From Amphiura filiformis (taxonomy: Eukaryota > Echinodermata > Ophiuroidea > Amphilepidida > Amphiuridae), in assembly GCF_039555335.1 (NCBI RefSeq), contig NC_092642.1, positions 13,960,243 to 14,024,242 of the forward strand: a stretch of 64,000 nt of DNA. The letters are read 5' to 3'. Of this stretch, positions 37,401-52,400 are shown piece after piece (the first letter of the stretch is position 1; each line of letters opens with the position of its first letter). A program made the translations under genes and the position numbers. The notes under the pieces were generated by a model. That model was not told the origin of the DNA and did no database searches. It saw only the letters and a list, made by a program, of their open reading frames with translations.

Positions 37401-40400
37401 CGATACAGACCCTACATTATACCTGGTAATATCGTTTGCAAGGTCTGTGTACGTGTATTACAATATTGTCATTTTGTCCTAAACATAATTATTACAAATA
37501 ATTAGCCATTATGTAGTGAAACCAGAACAGTGAAGTACTATCTCTTCTTTGACCAGTAGAAGCAGGTCTGTCAAAAATTGTGTTTCAAAATGTTTGCGGA
37601 TATTAAATAGCTTTACATTTATTATAGCTAGTACTTACACTCCAGTGTGTTGTTTTACTGAATATTTGTTCTTGTGCGATGTCCACTCTATTCCAGACCA
37701 AGGCTAGTTTCAGTTGATCTGAGATTGACAAATTGCTTGCTGAAATAAAATAGATCATTTTGTTCGTAAACTATCTGCATCATGAATTATGTTGGTTAAT
37801 TTGATGTAAATTGTCGTTGCAATTAATAATCCATTGTGACCAGGTATATTTACAGTGTCCCCAAGAGTAATGCATTCCACAGTTGTTGAAGCATCAGTAC
37901 TATAACTGTATAATGTCTTCATCTGCAGATTGCATGCATCAGATATAAACATCTACCCAACAGTAATTACCCCCTTACCCCCTTAATGAATGACCATTAT
38001 TCCAAAACGCTTGATTGTATGCCAAATTTGGGATATGCATGAGAAGCAGAATTTATTTTGGCGCATTATGACACCTCATTTGTTGCAATGATCCCAATAT
38101 TGATGTCACAGGGTACATTTAAATGAACGTAAACCAAGATTTGAAAGTTGCAGTAAAATCCTATTACCTTGTATTCGGTTTCCATTGAAGGAAATCTGTC
38201 CTTTTTGCTTCATGCTCTTGAAGGGATCAACACATGTGATAATCAATAACAATTGTCATTATTCAGTGATCATTATTCACGTAATGTCGAATCGTAACGT
38301 GATGATTTCAATATTTCTCTGATCAACAAACAAGGTCCTAAATGGCCTACAATTGCAAGTTGTCATTTCAGTGGTACAGTTAGATTCAACATTTCCTGAT
38401 TGGGAGGTGTTATAACTGATGAAACCCTTGGTTTTCTGCTTTTTGTGACCTTCTTGTAAACAATGACAACTGATGTGAATAATTACTTGATTTTCATATG
38501 TTTTGATCTCCTCCAAATTCATGAAACATGAAGACCAATCAAATGAGATCCGTAAACATTTCCTTCAATGGATACTGAATACAAGGCAATATGATTTTGC
38601 TGCAACTTTCAAATCTTGGATTACTTTCACTTAATTGTACGCTGCGACATCAATATTGGGACCATTGCAACAAATGAGGTGTCATAATGCGTAGAAATAA
38701 ATTCTACTTCGAATACATATCTCATAGTTGGCATTCAATCAGGCGTTTGGGAATAATGGACATGAATTAAGGGGGATTACTTTTTGGTATAGGCTAGATG
38801 TTTAGCTTAAGTAATGTAAGTATACATGCATCTTTGCAGGCATCAGGCAATCAGGCGGAAGTTGTACTCATGCTTTTACCTTTCAGTAATGCACTGAGAA
38901 TGGCATAATCTATACCCTGATTAACGTCGTCATCATCTACACTGAATATTGTGATCTAGTAGGAAAATATTTGAATACAATTTCACCTTTCTTGTAATAT
39001 ATCTCCTCCTCCTATTCCTCCTCATCCTCCACCTCTTTCAGTAATTACATTGGGACTTTCCTAACCTAAATGTTAGTTCTTGCACATTCTGTAAATGATT
39101 CCTAGTCATTTTCAATCTTAGGCACTAAGCAGGTATTCTATAAAGTTTGCTACTGGTTTGAAAGCGCTACCTCTTTTAAAGAATATGGAGCTGCTCTAAA
39201 ATGAAATTTAACATACTAAACATAAGTATTACAACATCCTCAAATTAGATGTTTTCGTTTTAAAATGAGTTTACCACTCAATCGGATCTTATCAATTCTA
39301 CATTTCAAGATTCCATTCACGAACCAGTTTATACTAGCCTAGTCTCAGGGCGAAAAGGTGTTCAATTTGGTGGTAACACACTCAAGTTTGCACGAGCTTA
39401 AAATGCCGGAAGTGCAAAACATAAGTATTGCAACATCTCCAAAATAGGGGTTTCTTTTGCAAATGACTCAACTGACACTCAATCGGCTTTTGGCAATTCT
39501 ACATTGCGTAATGTATGGCAAGGTTCTTCCCATGAAAACTAGCATAGCCACAGGGTAAAGTGTGTTGAGTTTGGTGGTGGTGGTAAAATACCTGGGTTAC
39601 GAGAGGTTAAAATTGCAAGAAGGTACAAGAAAGAAATCGTCTAACGCAGAGAGGGTGGGGCTTTTGGTACAGGGAATACGGTTTTTTTAGCCTGGGTATG
39701 GTGCCCAGGAAGTTGTGACGGGAGAAAGTTACACAGAAGTAGTGATCAGAAGAAACTGATAGGGAAGGTAGACAGAAGTATTCCAAAGATTGCGAGACTG
39801 AAAATATCCGACTGCTATGATAGGTCATGTGCGTACTACAAAAATATTTTATTCAGAGTGTCCTTGATGTGATTAAAGTCGTTAAAATTGTTTTTCAATA
39901 GTCACGTGACCTTGTTGTTGCAGTTGAAGATTTTTCGTCTTTTTTCCGTCAGTCTCGTAATTTTTGGAATACTCAATATGTCTTCTTTCCATGTCGGTCA
40001 AGTTTCTCCTGACCACTTCTTCTGTGAAACTTTCTGACGTCATTCAGTGGCGTAACTAGGGTTGGTAGCGCCCGGGGCAAGAAACAAAATTGGCACCCCT
40101 ACCCCATCCCCCACCCCGACCACCACCACCCAGTGGCGTAAATTTCTTTTTTGACATTGGGGGGGGGTTGGAAAAAATGTCTTGAAGTATAGTTAATCCA
40201 GCACCTTTTTGCGACAAAATAAGTTTATGCGACAAATGCGTACTAAAAATTTGCCATTTTGAAGCTAAACTGTTGAAATATGGTGCAAAAGTGGAATAAA
40301 TTCGCAATTTGCAGTTTTGTGGCTAAAATATGAGGTTAAGTGAGGCCGATATGGCGCCCCCTAGTGGTAGCGCCCGGGGCACGTTGTCCCCCCCAGTTAC

Positions 40401-43400
40401 GCCACTGACGTCATTGTTTCTTATCCAAGCCAAATAAACCCTTTGGATCCTATACTGAAGCCTTCATACTAAAAAAAAAGTATTCCATGAGCCAAAATCC
40501 TCACCATTTCTGCATCCGACGATTTCTTGGACAAACCTCCGCAATTTTAAACTCTCGTAACGTAAGTATTTTCCACCAACAAAATCAACACACTTCACCC
40601 TATGGCTAGGCTTGTATTAACTGTTTCATGCGAAGAACCTTGCCATACTTTACGTAATGTAGAATTGATAGAAGCCGATTGAGTGTTGAGCAAAAGAAAC
40701 CATCTGTTTTGGAGCTGTTGCAATACTTATGTTTTGTGCATGACACTAGAATATGGGAATAAATGAACTAACGGGCGTTACAATATTACTTTGACCATGG
40801 CTGTTGGTGTTTGTTACTTACCAGGTGTTTTCTGGCTACTATCTTCTTCAAGTATTGCATGATGTTATCATGTGCGTCTACTTCTCTAGGGAAGGCTTCG
40901 GCTATTTTGGATTTCAGTTGATCGATTTGCTTGGATTCGAGTAGTCTAGAAAGAAGATAAAAAGGATACTTTTTTGTAACAAAATCAACTTTAGATTATC
41001 CGCTGATCACGTTAATCCATTTTGTATGAAAACACTCTACAACAATATTTTTAAAAAAAATTTAAATGTTATTGTAAACTACTTTTTGCAAATATATTTT
41101 GCCAAAGATTTTGTCAACACTTGAATAACATTTGTTAAAATATTTGCAGTAGGTTATCAAAAAATGTTTTTTAATGTTATATAACGCGACATTTTTCTGA
41201 CCTTTTATAACCTTTTGCGAATGATGTCGAAAACGTTTTGTGTTTGCTGGGCATACGGGCCTTGGTGTTTTATATCAAATGTGTCAACCATCCGCGCTCG
41301 GTGTTTAATATCATTTTGAACTTTCACTTTTAGCATTGTTTAATTGCTATAATTTGTAACGTTTATGTAATTACTATGTATGGACAGCTCTTTTCAGAAA
41401 CACCACTACCACCATTTATCCCACAATAATTATCATTCTTATAGTTCCTACCCTTGTCTGGTGGCACAATCGTAGGCAAATGCAATAAGATCAGCACCCC
41501 TACCACTCCCTGCCGCTATGACAGCTGGTATTGGTGGATCTTTTGATACATTCTCAAGCACTGTCCTGATGGTATTCACTCCGCCTTCTAAAGCCAAACA
41601 TACTGCTGGAATACCACGATCACCTAAAATGTAGATAAAGACATCACATCAGATAAGATCTCTACTCAATTGAATCTATGTAAATAGCACCGCTCTAAAG
41701 ATACAAAATGTAGATCGCGATATCCATGATATCGAGAAAATTCCTGAAAATCGCATAAGATTGTGCTAAATTGTGGAAAATCGCAGAAAACCGCCCTACA
41801 TTTTGCTAAAATCACAGAGCATGTGGCAAATTGCAGATAATTGTTCAAAAGTCTGCTAAATACAGAAGTTTGGGCTAAAGTATCGTAACTCGCACAATAG
41901 TCTGCTAAAATTTGTCAGAAGATCACAGAAAATGTCTACTGAATTCTGTCAGAAACTCCTCAACAAAAGTTTGGAAAGTTTTTTCAAGCATCTATATCTC
42001 AGATTATTTGTGACATGTTCATATCGTGTTGCATATCAATGAATAGCTACGTTACGTTTCTTTACAATGACACCACATTTGAAACAATCACCCTTTTCAC
42101 GGCTGAGTACACGTCTTGTGAATGTAGTGGGGTTTCAAACAGAATATGCCAAATTGACCATTATTCTGTGCTCAAACAACACTAATCATTAACCTCAATA
42201 GCGTATGGTCACACGTTGCTGTGGAATGGTATCTATTCTTCAACCAGGATTCTTCGCAGGTCATTCAATGTGGTTGCATTGGCTACTCTGGCACGCACAT
42301 CAAGACCAAGCTGACCTAAGTGTTCAATCCGGTTGAGGTCTGGGCTGATGGCAGGCCATTCCATTCTCTACTCCCATATTCTGTAGGTAGTCGTTGACTA
42401 CCCTGGCTCTGTGGGGACGAGCGTTGTCATCTTGGAGGATTACATTAGGTCCCAGATGGTGACGATATGAGATATCAACTTGCTGCACAGAATAATGGTC
42501 AATATGGCACATTCTGTTTGAGACTCCACTACATTCACAAGACGTGTACTCAGGCGTGAAAATGTGATTGTTTCAAAATAATGTGGTGTCATTGTAAAGA
42601 GCAATAAAGTAGCTATCTATTGATATGCAACACGATATGAACATGTCACAAATAATTTGAGATATAGATGCTTGAAAAAACTTTCCAAACTTTTGTTGAG
42701 GAGTTTATATCCAGCTAACTCAGAGTAAAAATAGCGCAAAATACGAGTCGAGTGCGATGTTACTGTTATTTCCTCGGTGACACAACCTATTTCCTCATAA
42801 TGTGGCAGTGGTTTATCAATTATAAATTTATTAAATAGCTCAAAATCTAGGCGGGGTAAAGTATAAAACAATATGCGTTACTGCTATACTTACTATCTGG
42901 ATCGATTCTTTGTTGAGCGATGAGTTTTTCCAGTTTAGATCTAAGTTGAATCTCGACTCCATATTTCCCAACAGATCCATCATCCACTAGAACAAAATGC
43001 GTGTGATTCGGGTCTAATGACGCACCTTTGCTTTCCATTGAACTCGTCATACGGTAATGGGTTACTTTCTGTCGAGAAAGCAAATACACAAATCAACTTT
43101 CTCCTTTTTTTCTAAACAATTCAGACCACTCTTTTTTTATATTCAATTAGGTTTTGTCGTTATTTTTAACCTTCCAAGTTTTTGTTGTCTTTTCTCGACA
43201 ATAAAGTAAATTCAGACTATCTTTGATAAAACCTACACATGCATGAAGCTGTAAAGTCGTATCTTGTGAATACATGTTCTTGTTTCTTTTTCTCAACAGT
43301 ACTAACATCTTTGATTCTGTAATTGTTACGTACCCTATGTTGTCCTCTGTGCCTTTTCTCGACAATCAGATCATCTTTATTGTCTATGATGCCCCATGAA

Positions 43401-46400
43401 GCCACTCCTATCGCAAAAATCTTATTCCGTGATCTTAATGTGTGCTCGCGTAATGCTTTGCCTACGTGCTTCATTACGCCTAGAAGGGAAACATAATATC
43501 AACAGGTGTACAGTGTAGACAATCATATTTGGCCATGCCGTAATAAGAATACATAAGAATACAGCAAATATCCACAACTTACGTTACAGATCCCTTCTAC
43601 AATTTGTCATATTTTACCAACATTTTAGCCAATACATTGGTCAATAACTCATTCAACCATCCTGGCCAGACTGAAGCAAAAGTCATTTTCTGGAATCTGG
43701 AGGGTCATTCAATGTAACTTCATCTGGATCACAAACTGCCCAAAGGGTCGTCGTTGAGGGGAAAACATCTGAACCAGTTCATGTAAAGTCTGGAATTCCC
43801 CAGTGAACAGTACTGGGGCCACTCATGTTTTTAATATTTATTAATGACATTGCCGATTCACAGTGAAACAAAAACAAGATCTCATTGCCATTCCCATACC
43901 GGAATATGTTCAGAAACAGACAGCATCCCATACCCGCCAATACCATCTGGCCAAGTTTAGAGTCATGGGACCGACAACAAATGCTTACAAATGCAGCTTT
44001 TACCCACGCACCATTCTAGACTGGAACTCATTGCCAACTTCAATTCACAATATTCAAAATAGGTTCAAAAATGCACTGGTAGATCTAAGGTTGTAGAGTA
44101 GGGTAAATTAAGATTGTATAGGGGCCTCAACATAAGAATGTAGTTTGTAGTGTAGTATTTGTTTTTCATCCAGTGCCATACTGTTTCTCAGACTTGGAAG
44201 AAGCCAAAGGCCCACACCGGTCTAGGGACTTAAGCAACAAAATTATAGAATGATAAATGAATAAAACTGTCACAATATTTTAATATTAATTAAGCTAACC
44301 TGTATTGGTTCCTCCGGTAATTATCCACGCATTGGTAGACACAGCCACGTTGACGATACCCTGTCTGAAAATCCTCTTCAGTTTTGGCTGCAGGACAAAA
44401 TCTTTGGCACCACCTGTGACTTCTATGAGTAGTTTGGGTAATTCTAAGCCCCATCCCTCCGTGAAAAGTTGAAGAACATCTTCCGCTGAGGCATTGTGGG
44501 ATACTCTTGCATACTGGTGTTGCAAGAAAAAACAAACAAACAGATGATTGGTCAATTTAATTTATTAAGATTCTGGTAACAGATCCAAAAGAAATGTAGT
44601 ACTCACTGGATATATTTCAGTTCCAATCAGAAACCTTGCTCACTCTGCAATGACTGTAAATAGTGTTTCTAGATGTCAGCAGACCCAAGTGGCTGTGATG
44701 CCGTCGCCACTTTTGTTGGTTGCCGTTGTGAGATGATCTCGTCATAGATTCTGTCCAGTTTGTATGCCCCCTCGTCCTTGTTCATAGTGTTTTTGCCCCT
44801 GCTCCTGATCCTAGTGGCTTCTTTTAGCCAACGCGTGGTTTTGTCTGCCTCTTGATCGATGATTTTGGCCTCGTCCCAACTGATTACATACAAAGACTGA
44901 CCCATTGGCTTTTTCTTTGTCGTCTTTCTTCTCCCTTTTCTTGGTTTTTGGATGTTGTTTATCTTCCTTAACCTTGTCGATGGCCCAACCGGGGTATCCA
45001 CATTGAGAGAGAGAGAGAGAGCGTCCTTGATCTCGCTTTCTTCTTCTACTTTGCCCGCCTCCTCTGTGACGATAGCATCCTTTCTGTCAAGGAAAGTCCT
45101 TACCACTCCCAATTTCTGGTGTAAGGGGTGGTGTGACTGGAATTGCAAGTATTGGTTTGTGTGTGTGGCTTCCTGTAGATAGACAACGTTGTGGTGCCAT
45201 CTGGTTTTCTGGTGATTTGAGTGTCTAGAAAAGGAATGCTGCCATTTATATACCTCCTCCTCAAATTTAAACTTGATGCTACCAGCGAGATCAATTTGGT
45301 TGAGATGGTTTCACCTTTTTTTTTCAATTTCAAGCACATCGTCCACGTAGCACTTCCAAAGCCTACAGCCGGCTGGCTATAACCTGGACTTCCAACCATT
45401 CCATGAACAAGTCGACAACAATCGGGCTGAGGGGACTGCCCATGGCGGCGCCTTTTTCTGCTGGTAGATGATGCCTTTGGAGGTGAAATATGTAGTTGTT
45501 AAAATAAATTCAACCAATTCCACGATGTTGACAACTGTCAATCTTGTTCTTTGGTGAAGAGTTCGATCTTGAGTCAATTTCTTCCTCCGGATTATGTCCA
45601 GGGTCAACTCAATAGGTGTATTGGTGAAAAGCGAGACTACATCATGAGATATCAGACACTCATCATATTCAATTATTATGTCCCGTAGATCCTCAGCTAA
45701 CTGTTTTGAATTCAACACATGGTGGCTTGTGGTACCAACTAATGGACTGATGATGTCGCAAAGGGAACGAGACACGTTATAGCCGATGGAGCCTGTGTAA
45801 TCTATCAGTGGGCGCAAGGGCATACGCATTGGGCATGCAAATTGGACAGAATCTATGACCAGATCATCTCACAACAGCAACCAACAAAAGTGGCGACGTC
45901 TTCACAGCCACTTGGGTCTGCTGACATCTAGAAACACTATTTACATTCATTACAGAGTGAACAAGGTTCCTGATTGGAACTGAAATATTTTGAGTGAGTA
46001 CTTCATTTCTTTTGGATTTGTTACCAGAATCTTGACTTTACCAACACTTGACTTTGACCGATCCTGATGAATCTCATCAATAATGATTGGTCAATGTTTA
46101 CTGGCCTTTTAATTTTATTCTGTTTTGGTGTTTGTGTTTATCTGTTTACTTAAGCTATCCTCATTGCAGCTACGCATGCGTATTTATTTCATTATATGTC
46201 ACACCCTAAAAATTCCTTGAAATTTATCATAGATGATACATGTAGCTATGTCTAATATAAAAGCAATTATCATGATCTTTGCACCGGCGGACTGCTCAGT
46301 GCCAAAAGTGGGTAAGTGCAATAATGAACATTTGGCAATTTACGCACAGTATATTGTACTCATCTACACGTTACAGATACACATGACAGCTATTGCACTT

Positions 46401-49400
46401 ACCCACTTCTGGCACTGAGTAGTCCGATGGTGAAAATACCATGATAATTGCTTTTATACATACACACCTACTTTGAATTAGACATATCTATATACCATGT
46501 CTACTTTGAGTACTTGTTGAACAATGAGTCATGATTATGTGACCTCGAATATATGGAGTATAAATGTGACCGTCCAGGTCGAAACGCTCGTAAAGTCGGC
46601 CCCTGGTCAAATTTGTTTTCTTCCGTGTTTAGAAAATATATATCATAAGCTTTACAATGATATATCATTTGACTTCAAACGATATCCAGAAGCGGAGTTA
46701 TAACTTGTTAAACTTTGCTCCTTCAGTAAAAGGGTACATTATTTTGGCACTACATTATTTCTTTTTTTCCACATTGCTGGTATTAAATATCAAATGGTCA
46801 TAATTGACGGTCACTTCAAATCATCCCCAACTGAACGAGGTTCAGGAATGTCCTCTCTTTGTTAATTGTTGGTTAACCCACCACTTGACCAGAATTTAGC
46901 CAAAGCAAATAAAGACTTAAGCTTTTTACGAATGCTATACATAAGTATAAGCTTATTATCCTCTTCAACAATAGGATTAAAGATTGGTGTTTGACTGGAC
47001 TGAAATGAGAAACATGTCGGACAAATATTAGGGACATATGAATACAACCTCTATGCATATTTTGCACTGTAACTCGAAATACAATTTGCCGACTTTACGA
47101 GCGGTTTGAGATGGATGGTCACAAATTGGCCTTTAGTAACACCCAGGTAAAAATTCAGGCATGAGTCATGCCCATGAACATGCCAAGATCTTGCCATGAA
47201 CATGCCAAGAACATGCCCTATTTTCGCTAGCAACGGGCATGAATTTTCGTGAATTTGGGAATTTTTGATGGGTTGTTCATGCTCACACATGCCCTTGCAT
47301 GCTTTTTTTGTGTCTTGCGTTTAGTCAGAACCTTGACATGTTCAGGGCATGTTCATGGGCAACTCATGGGCATGAGTCGCAGTCAATGTCAAATTCTCTC
47401 TACTTTCATGCCCATAAATTCCTTATTCATGGGTAACTCATGGCATGAATCATGGTCAATGTCAAATTTTCTCTACTTCCATGCCCATTAATTCTTGATT
47501 CAAGGGCGTCAATTAAATTTTAATGGGTTTAAAATTAACGACTCATCAATTCTTGATAGAGGATTTTCATGCCATATATAAAACAAAAGAATCAGAATGT
47601 CTTGCCACGTTCATGGCACGAGCATGCCATGTTCATGGCATGATTTGCATAGCAACCAGTAGCGAATTTTGGGAATACCCATGATTTTTTTTGCCTGGGC
47701 AATATAGTAATATAGTCGCAGCTTCCGAGATTATCGAGCTTGTGTTATCATCTGACGTTTATTAATATTATTCAATTGCTTACCTTTGCTCTTGTGGTCG
47801 TCCATGCTCCTTGGAATTCCAGTTCCCCAAACGCATCAGTAGGATGTTCCTTAGTATGTGTTTCAGGACACCATACTTCCTCTGGTTCACCTATTGTTTT
47901 CGTCGGATTATGCTCCTCTTCTAATCGTCCACATTGACATCTAAAAATTTGAATTAAGGTAGGTTTAAACAGAACTTAACATATTTATTTTCAAACATAT
48001 TTTCCCGGTCCGCTAAAATGCTCAAATACGCGCTCGAATGACGTAATCGTAAATTTATCCTTTGCTCTCATTTTAGCGGGGAAAGATCTGCCATACCCGG
48101 GGTAGGAATATATTGGTACTACGGAATATATTGGTACTTATTTTGGTATCACTGGATAGAGGAGACATACCGCTATCCATTGGTGTCATTTGAATTTCGT
48201 GATCCACAGCCTCGTCCTCCCACTTTTCGCAAAAAAGTTGAGATTTTTATACCATTGGAAGCCTCTGGCTACATAATGGGGCGACGTTTTGGCCGTGATT
48301 ACGTAAGTACTTCACGTGTTAATCGGCGGCAATGGACGGATATAAGTAGTATGGTATTCGTCGGTTTGCGGAATTATGTTATTTTAACCAGGTTTCGTCA
48401 AGAAATATCATCTTAAACTAAAATCACAATTGCTGTTTATAGTCATTATAACGGTTCCTAAATAATAATAATATATTTTAAAGATTCTATGTGGGAATAT
48501 AGAAATAAATAATTATTATTATGTTCATTTATGAAAATAATCCTCTTACCTGCCCGGTTCTTCTTCAGTAAACTGAAAACGAATGCAATCTCTCCTCTTG
48601 AACGTATCTCTAATCCAATTGTATCCGCAACAAGTCTGTTATAACAAAGATTTGTCTTAGTTTGATGAAATCTCCTTCGTGTTATTTGTGAGCTACTTTT
48701 TTGCATCTAGCACTAGAGGACTACTTGTAGCCAAGTAATATGAATACTATAGTAAGCATCATTAGCTTTAATTCCAAATAGCGAAAAAAAATTATCTATT
48801 TCATTATATTGAAGGATTATTTACGACAGTTTTGCACCTAAATTATGTCCCCCGGTTAGTTGAACCGTTTCAATAATATGAGTGTAATATCGACTCCCCC
48901 TGCCTCCCTCGCCACATCCCATCGTAATTTGACATAAACGGTATCGTTATGTGCACTCAGAATCTAATTTAATTATTTATTTTTGTTTACAACTTGAAGG
49001 CATGTCATGAGAAATAAGATATGGGGAAAACCCTTGGAAGTAATCATGCAAGAGTTTGTGTATTACAACATGTTTTAGGGAAAATCCCATTGGCTACAGT
49101 AAACACACTCAAAGTTATTTTAAAAATCCCCTGTGATATTAAAATATCACAGGGGATTTTCCATATTGCTCAATGTCCAGTGCATTGCACCATCAAGGGA
49201 AAACCCTGATAATAGATTGTGAAATGACATCATTGGGAATCACCCACAGGTAGTGCTGTAATATAACAGAATGGTCTATTAATAGATTTAGGGTTTTCTG
49301 GTGTATAAAAGAGCTGGAAACCTGAGTTTGTACTTTGCAGAATAACATGAGAGATTGTAAACTCTACATGTGTGTGTTGGTCTTCGTGCTTCAAAAAAGA

Positions 49401-52400
49401 AGTACATTTTAACCAGTTCGCATAGCCAATAATGTGCTATTTTAATACAGCAACAAATGAGATTTTCGAGTATACGCGAATGTGCGCCTCCTCATCAAAG
49501 AATAAAGTTATTCTGTCGACTTGCTGGAGCCTGGTTTATAAAACAACACATATGTCAAATACAGTGGAGCAGTGCCGAAAGAAGCTTGTTTCCAGGAGAT
49601 AAGTGTTTGGAGAAAGCAGCGTTTGGAGAAAGCAGCGCAAGGAGATATAAGTGTTTGGAGAAAGCAGCACCATTTTAGTGTGAGGATTTATACGCAAGGA
49701 TATTATTAAATGCAGAGTACAATGTAAAATGGACTTCGCTAATTTTCGCAGGACAAGTGAATAAAGATATATAGGCCTACATCAGCTGTCCAGAACATTG
49801 CAAGAACTCTGTTACCATCAAGAAGAAGCATGCTGGCTACCCATATCAAAAAATGAGACCTTTCCGGATAACTTCCCGATAGTCACCGGGTAGACACCGG
49901 CAAATTTCACATGCAAATTAGTTAGGTAGCGGGTGACTACCCGATAAATTTTTGGGAAACCATAGTGGATACCTTTCAGGTAATAGGTACCGGATGACTA
50001 CCCGATGACTTTTTTTGGGAACTAGCGGATAACTACCCGGTAACTTTTCGGGGACCTAGCGGATACCTTTTGGTGACATACCTGGTGACCTCTTTGGAGA
50101 CTCCTGTTGACCTTTTGGGAATGCAGAAATATAAATTCATGAGTATGCACAAATTTATTAGACAGTTAGTAAGCTTATTATTTGAATTGTAATTTTTGGA
50201 GAAATACAACTCTGTAGGCATGGCAGTTGAGCTTATAAAGTGCTATCTTGCAATAAGAAACTTGAAAGTGTACAATGTAATTGTAGTTATTGTACAAAAA
50301 TATTCTTCTGATGTAATTTGGTTCACACCTTTATAAGGTGCATACCTTAATTAATGTACAACCAAATTGTTATGATATAGCATATATATTACAGCATATA
50401 GCATTTACAGTAATGTGATGACACAGCCTATAATTTTTATATCAAATATTATAATTTATTTACAACAAATAGCTTAACATAAAGCTATATGCAGTTAATT
50501 GACACATTAGCTGATGATTAGCAATTTAATTGACATTAATTTACTGTCAAAATCATGTATGATTTACTAGAAAAGATATAAACTAAAACATTCAAATGTG
50601 TCATATATTAGGTACATTGTACATGTACATTGTATAAAGACTGCATCAATATACAAATCATTTCATACAAATTTTCCTACCTGCATTATCATATGAAATC
50701 AAGCATTCAATGCTTTATAATTCCTACAGCATGTTCCAGATTAATTAGTAAACATCTTGTAATGTCCTACATGTAAATCCATACATTTTGGACCATAAAT
50801 AACTTGAATATTCTGCACAAATGTATTCCAACTGCCAACAGCTAGCTGCTCCATTTTGAATTGATTCAGTGACCTTTGACCATACACCCACCCACAATGC
50901 ATTCTTAAGATGCTTTATGCTATTTTCAAGGTCAAATTAAAAGCGGATAACCACCGGGTAACTCCTGCAAAGAATCTATGTTTCTGGGAACCTTCTGGGT
51001 AACTCATTTGAAATATTTGAGTTTATGGGAGACTACCGGATGTCTACCCGAAAACTTTTGGATAACTTAATTAGGTATCCGCAAGGTATCCGCTAGCAGG
51101 CACTTTTGGATAACTCTGGAAAAGGTACCCGAAAGGTTTCTGATGACCACCGAATGGTCATCGGGTGGTCACCGGGAAACTTTTCTTTTTGCTATGGGTA
51201 AGTACGGATTAGTTAAAAGAGTAAACTCAACCCAGAAAGTATCGAAACGATTATAGATGGTCAGATATATCGGGAACTGAAATATATTGCAAAAACTTAT
51301 TTAATGTATTTAAAGCGCAGCTTTCTCTTGCGTATTTTGATACCTCTTTTGTTGCTCTACGATATCATTTGGTCGAGTTATGGGCGCATGAGTGGCTTCA
51401 AGTCGGATTTTGAAAGTTGCTCCTATTCAAGCCAAATGCATTCGTCGTGTACACACACGAATCCAGGCAGTGATATACAGTGATGGTGGGCACACCAAGT
51501 ATTGAGATGTCAGCAGAAAGAGTTCATGAGATAAGTCAGAGATAAGTAAAGGAGCTTAAAGGGTAGCAAGTATTGAAGTTGGAAGTCGAAGGAGTAAAAT
51601 AAAGCAAAGTTCATGGTTAAGTAAACAGAGCACATCGGTCTCCTTTGTCTTGATTTTGTGTGTGTGTGTACACGACGAACGCATTTGGCTTGAATATGAG
51701 CTAAGTGCAACTTTCAAAATCCGACTTGAAGCCACTCAAGCGCCCATAACTCGACTAAATGATATCGTAGAGCAACAAAACAGGTATCAAAATGCGCAGG
51801 AGAAAGGTGCGCTTCATATACATTACATACGTTTTTGCTATATATTTCAGTTCCCGATATATCAGACCATCTATAATCGTTTCGATACTTTCTGGGTTGA
51901 GTTTAATTATATTTGATTATTTTGTATGTGCATTTGTTGTCATATATTGTGCCAATCATATTAACTTTCAATTAAGGGAGGTGTAATGGGCGTGAACCCG
52001 GTTTGGACTCCAGAGGGGGTGTGCCTGTAAAGAGTCACAGCCATCAGAAAAGAACCAGCTCAGATCGCGCGCCAAATAAGTTTGCATTTCAGAAATAGCT
52101 TTTTTTTTCAGCCTTTCAGTTTGTAAAACTCAGTGCATACCACTGAGCCAAGTAACTATTAGCTACGAGAAATTTGATCCTTGATATTGCTGAATAGAAT
52201 AAATCAATACTTATAGTCTACTCCTATCTATCTAATGTACGATAAAATTTAAAATTAAAAGGGCCTATAAACTAGGAATATGTGTGAAATGGCTATCAAT
52301 CGATCAATCAACCAAGTTTTCAAGTTATCAATAATAAACCGATGAATCATGGAATATTATTAATTAATTACTAATCTACCAAACTAGTCAGTAAATAAAC

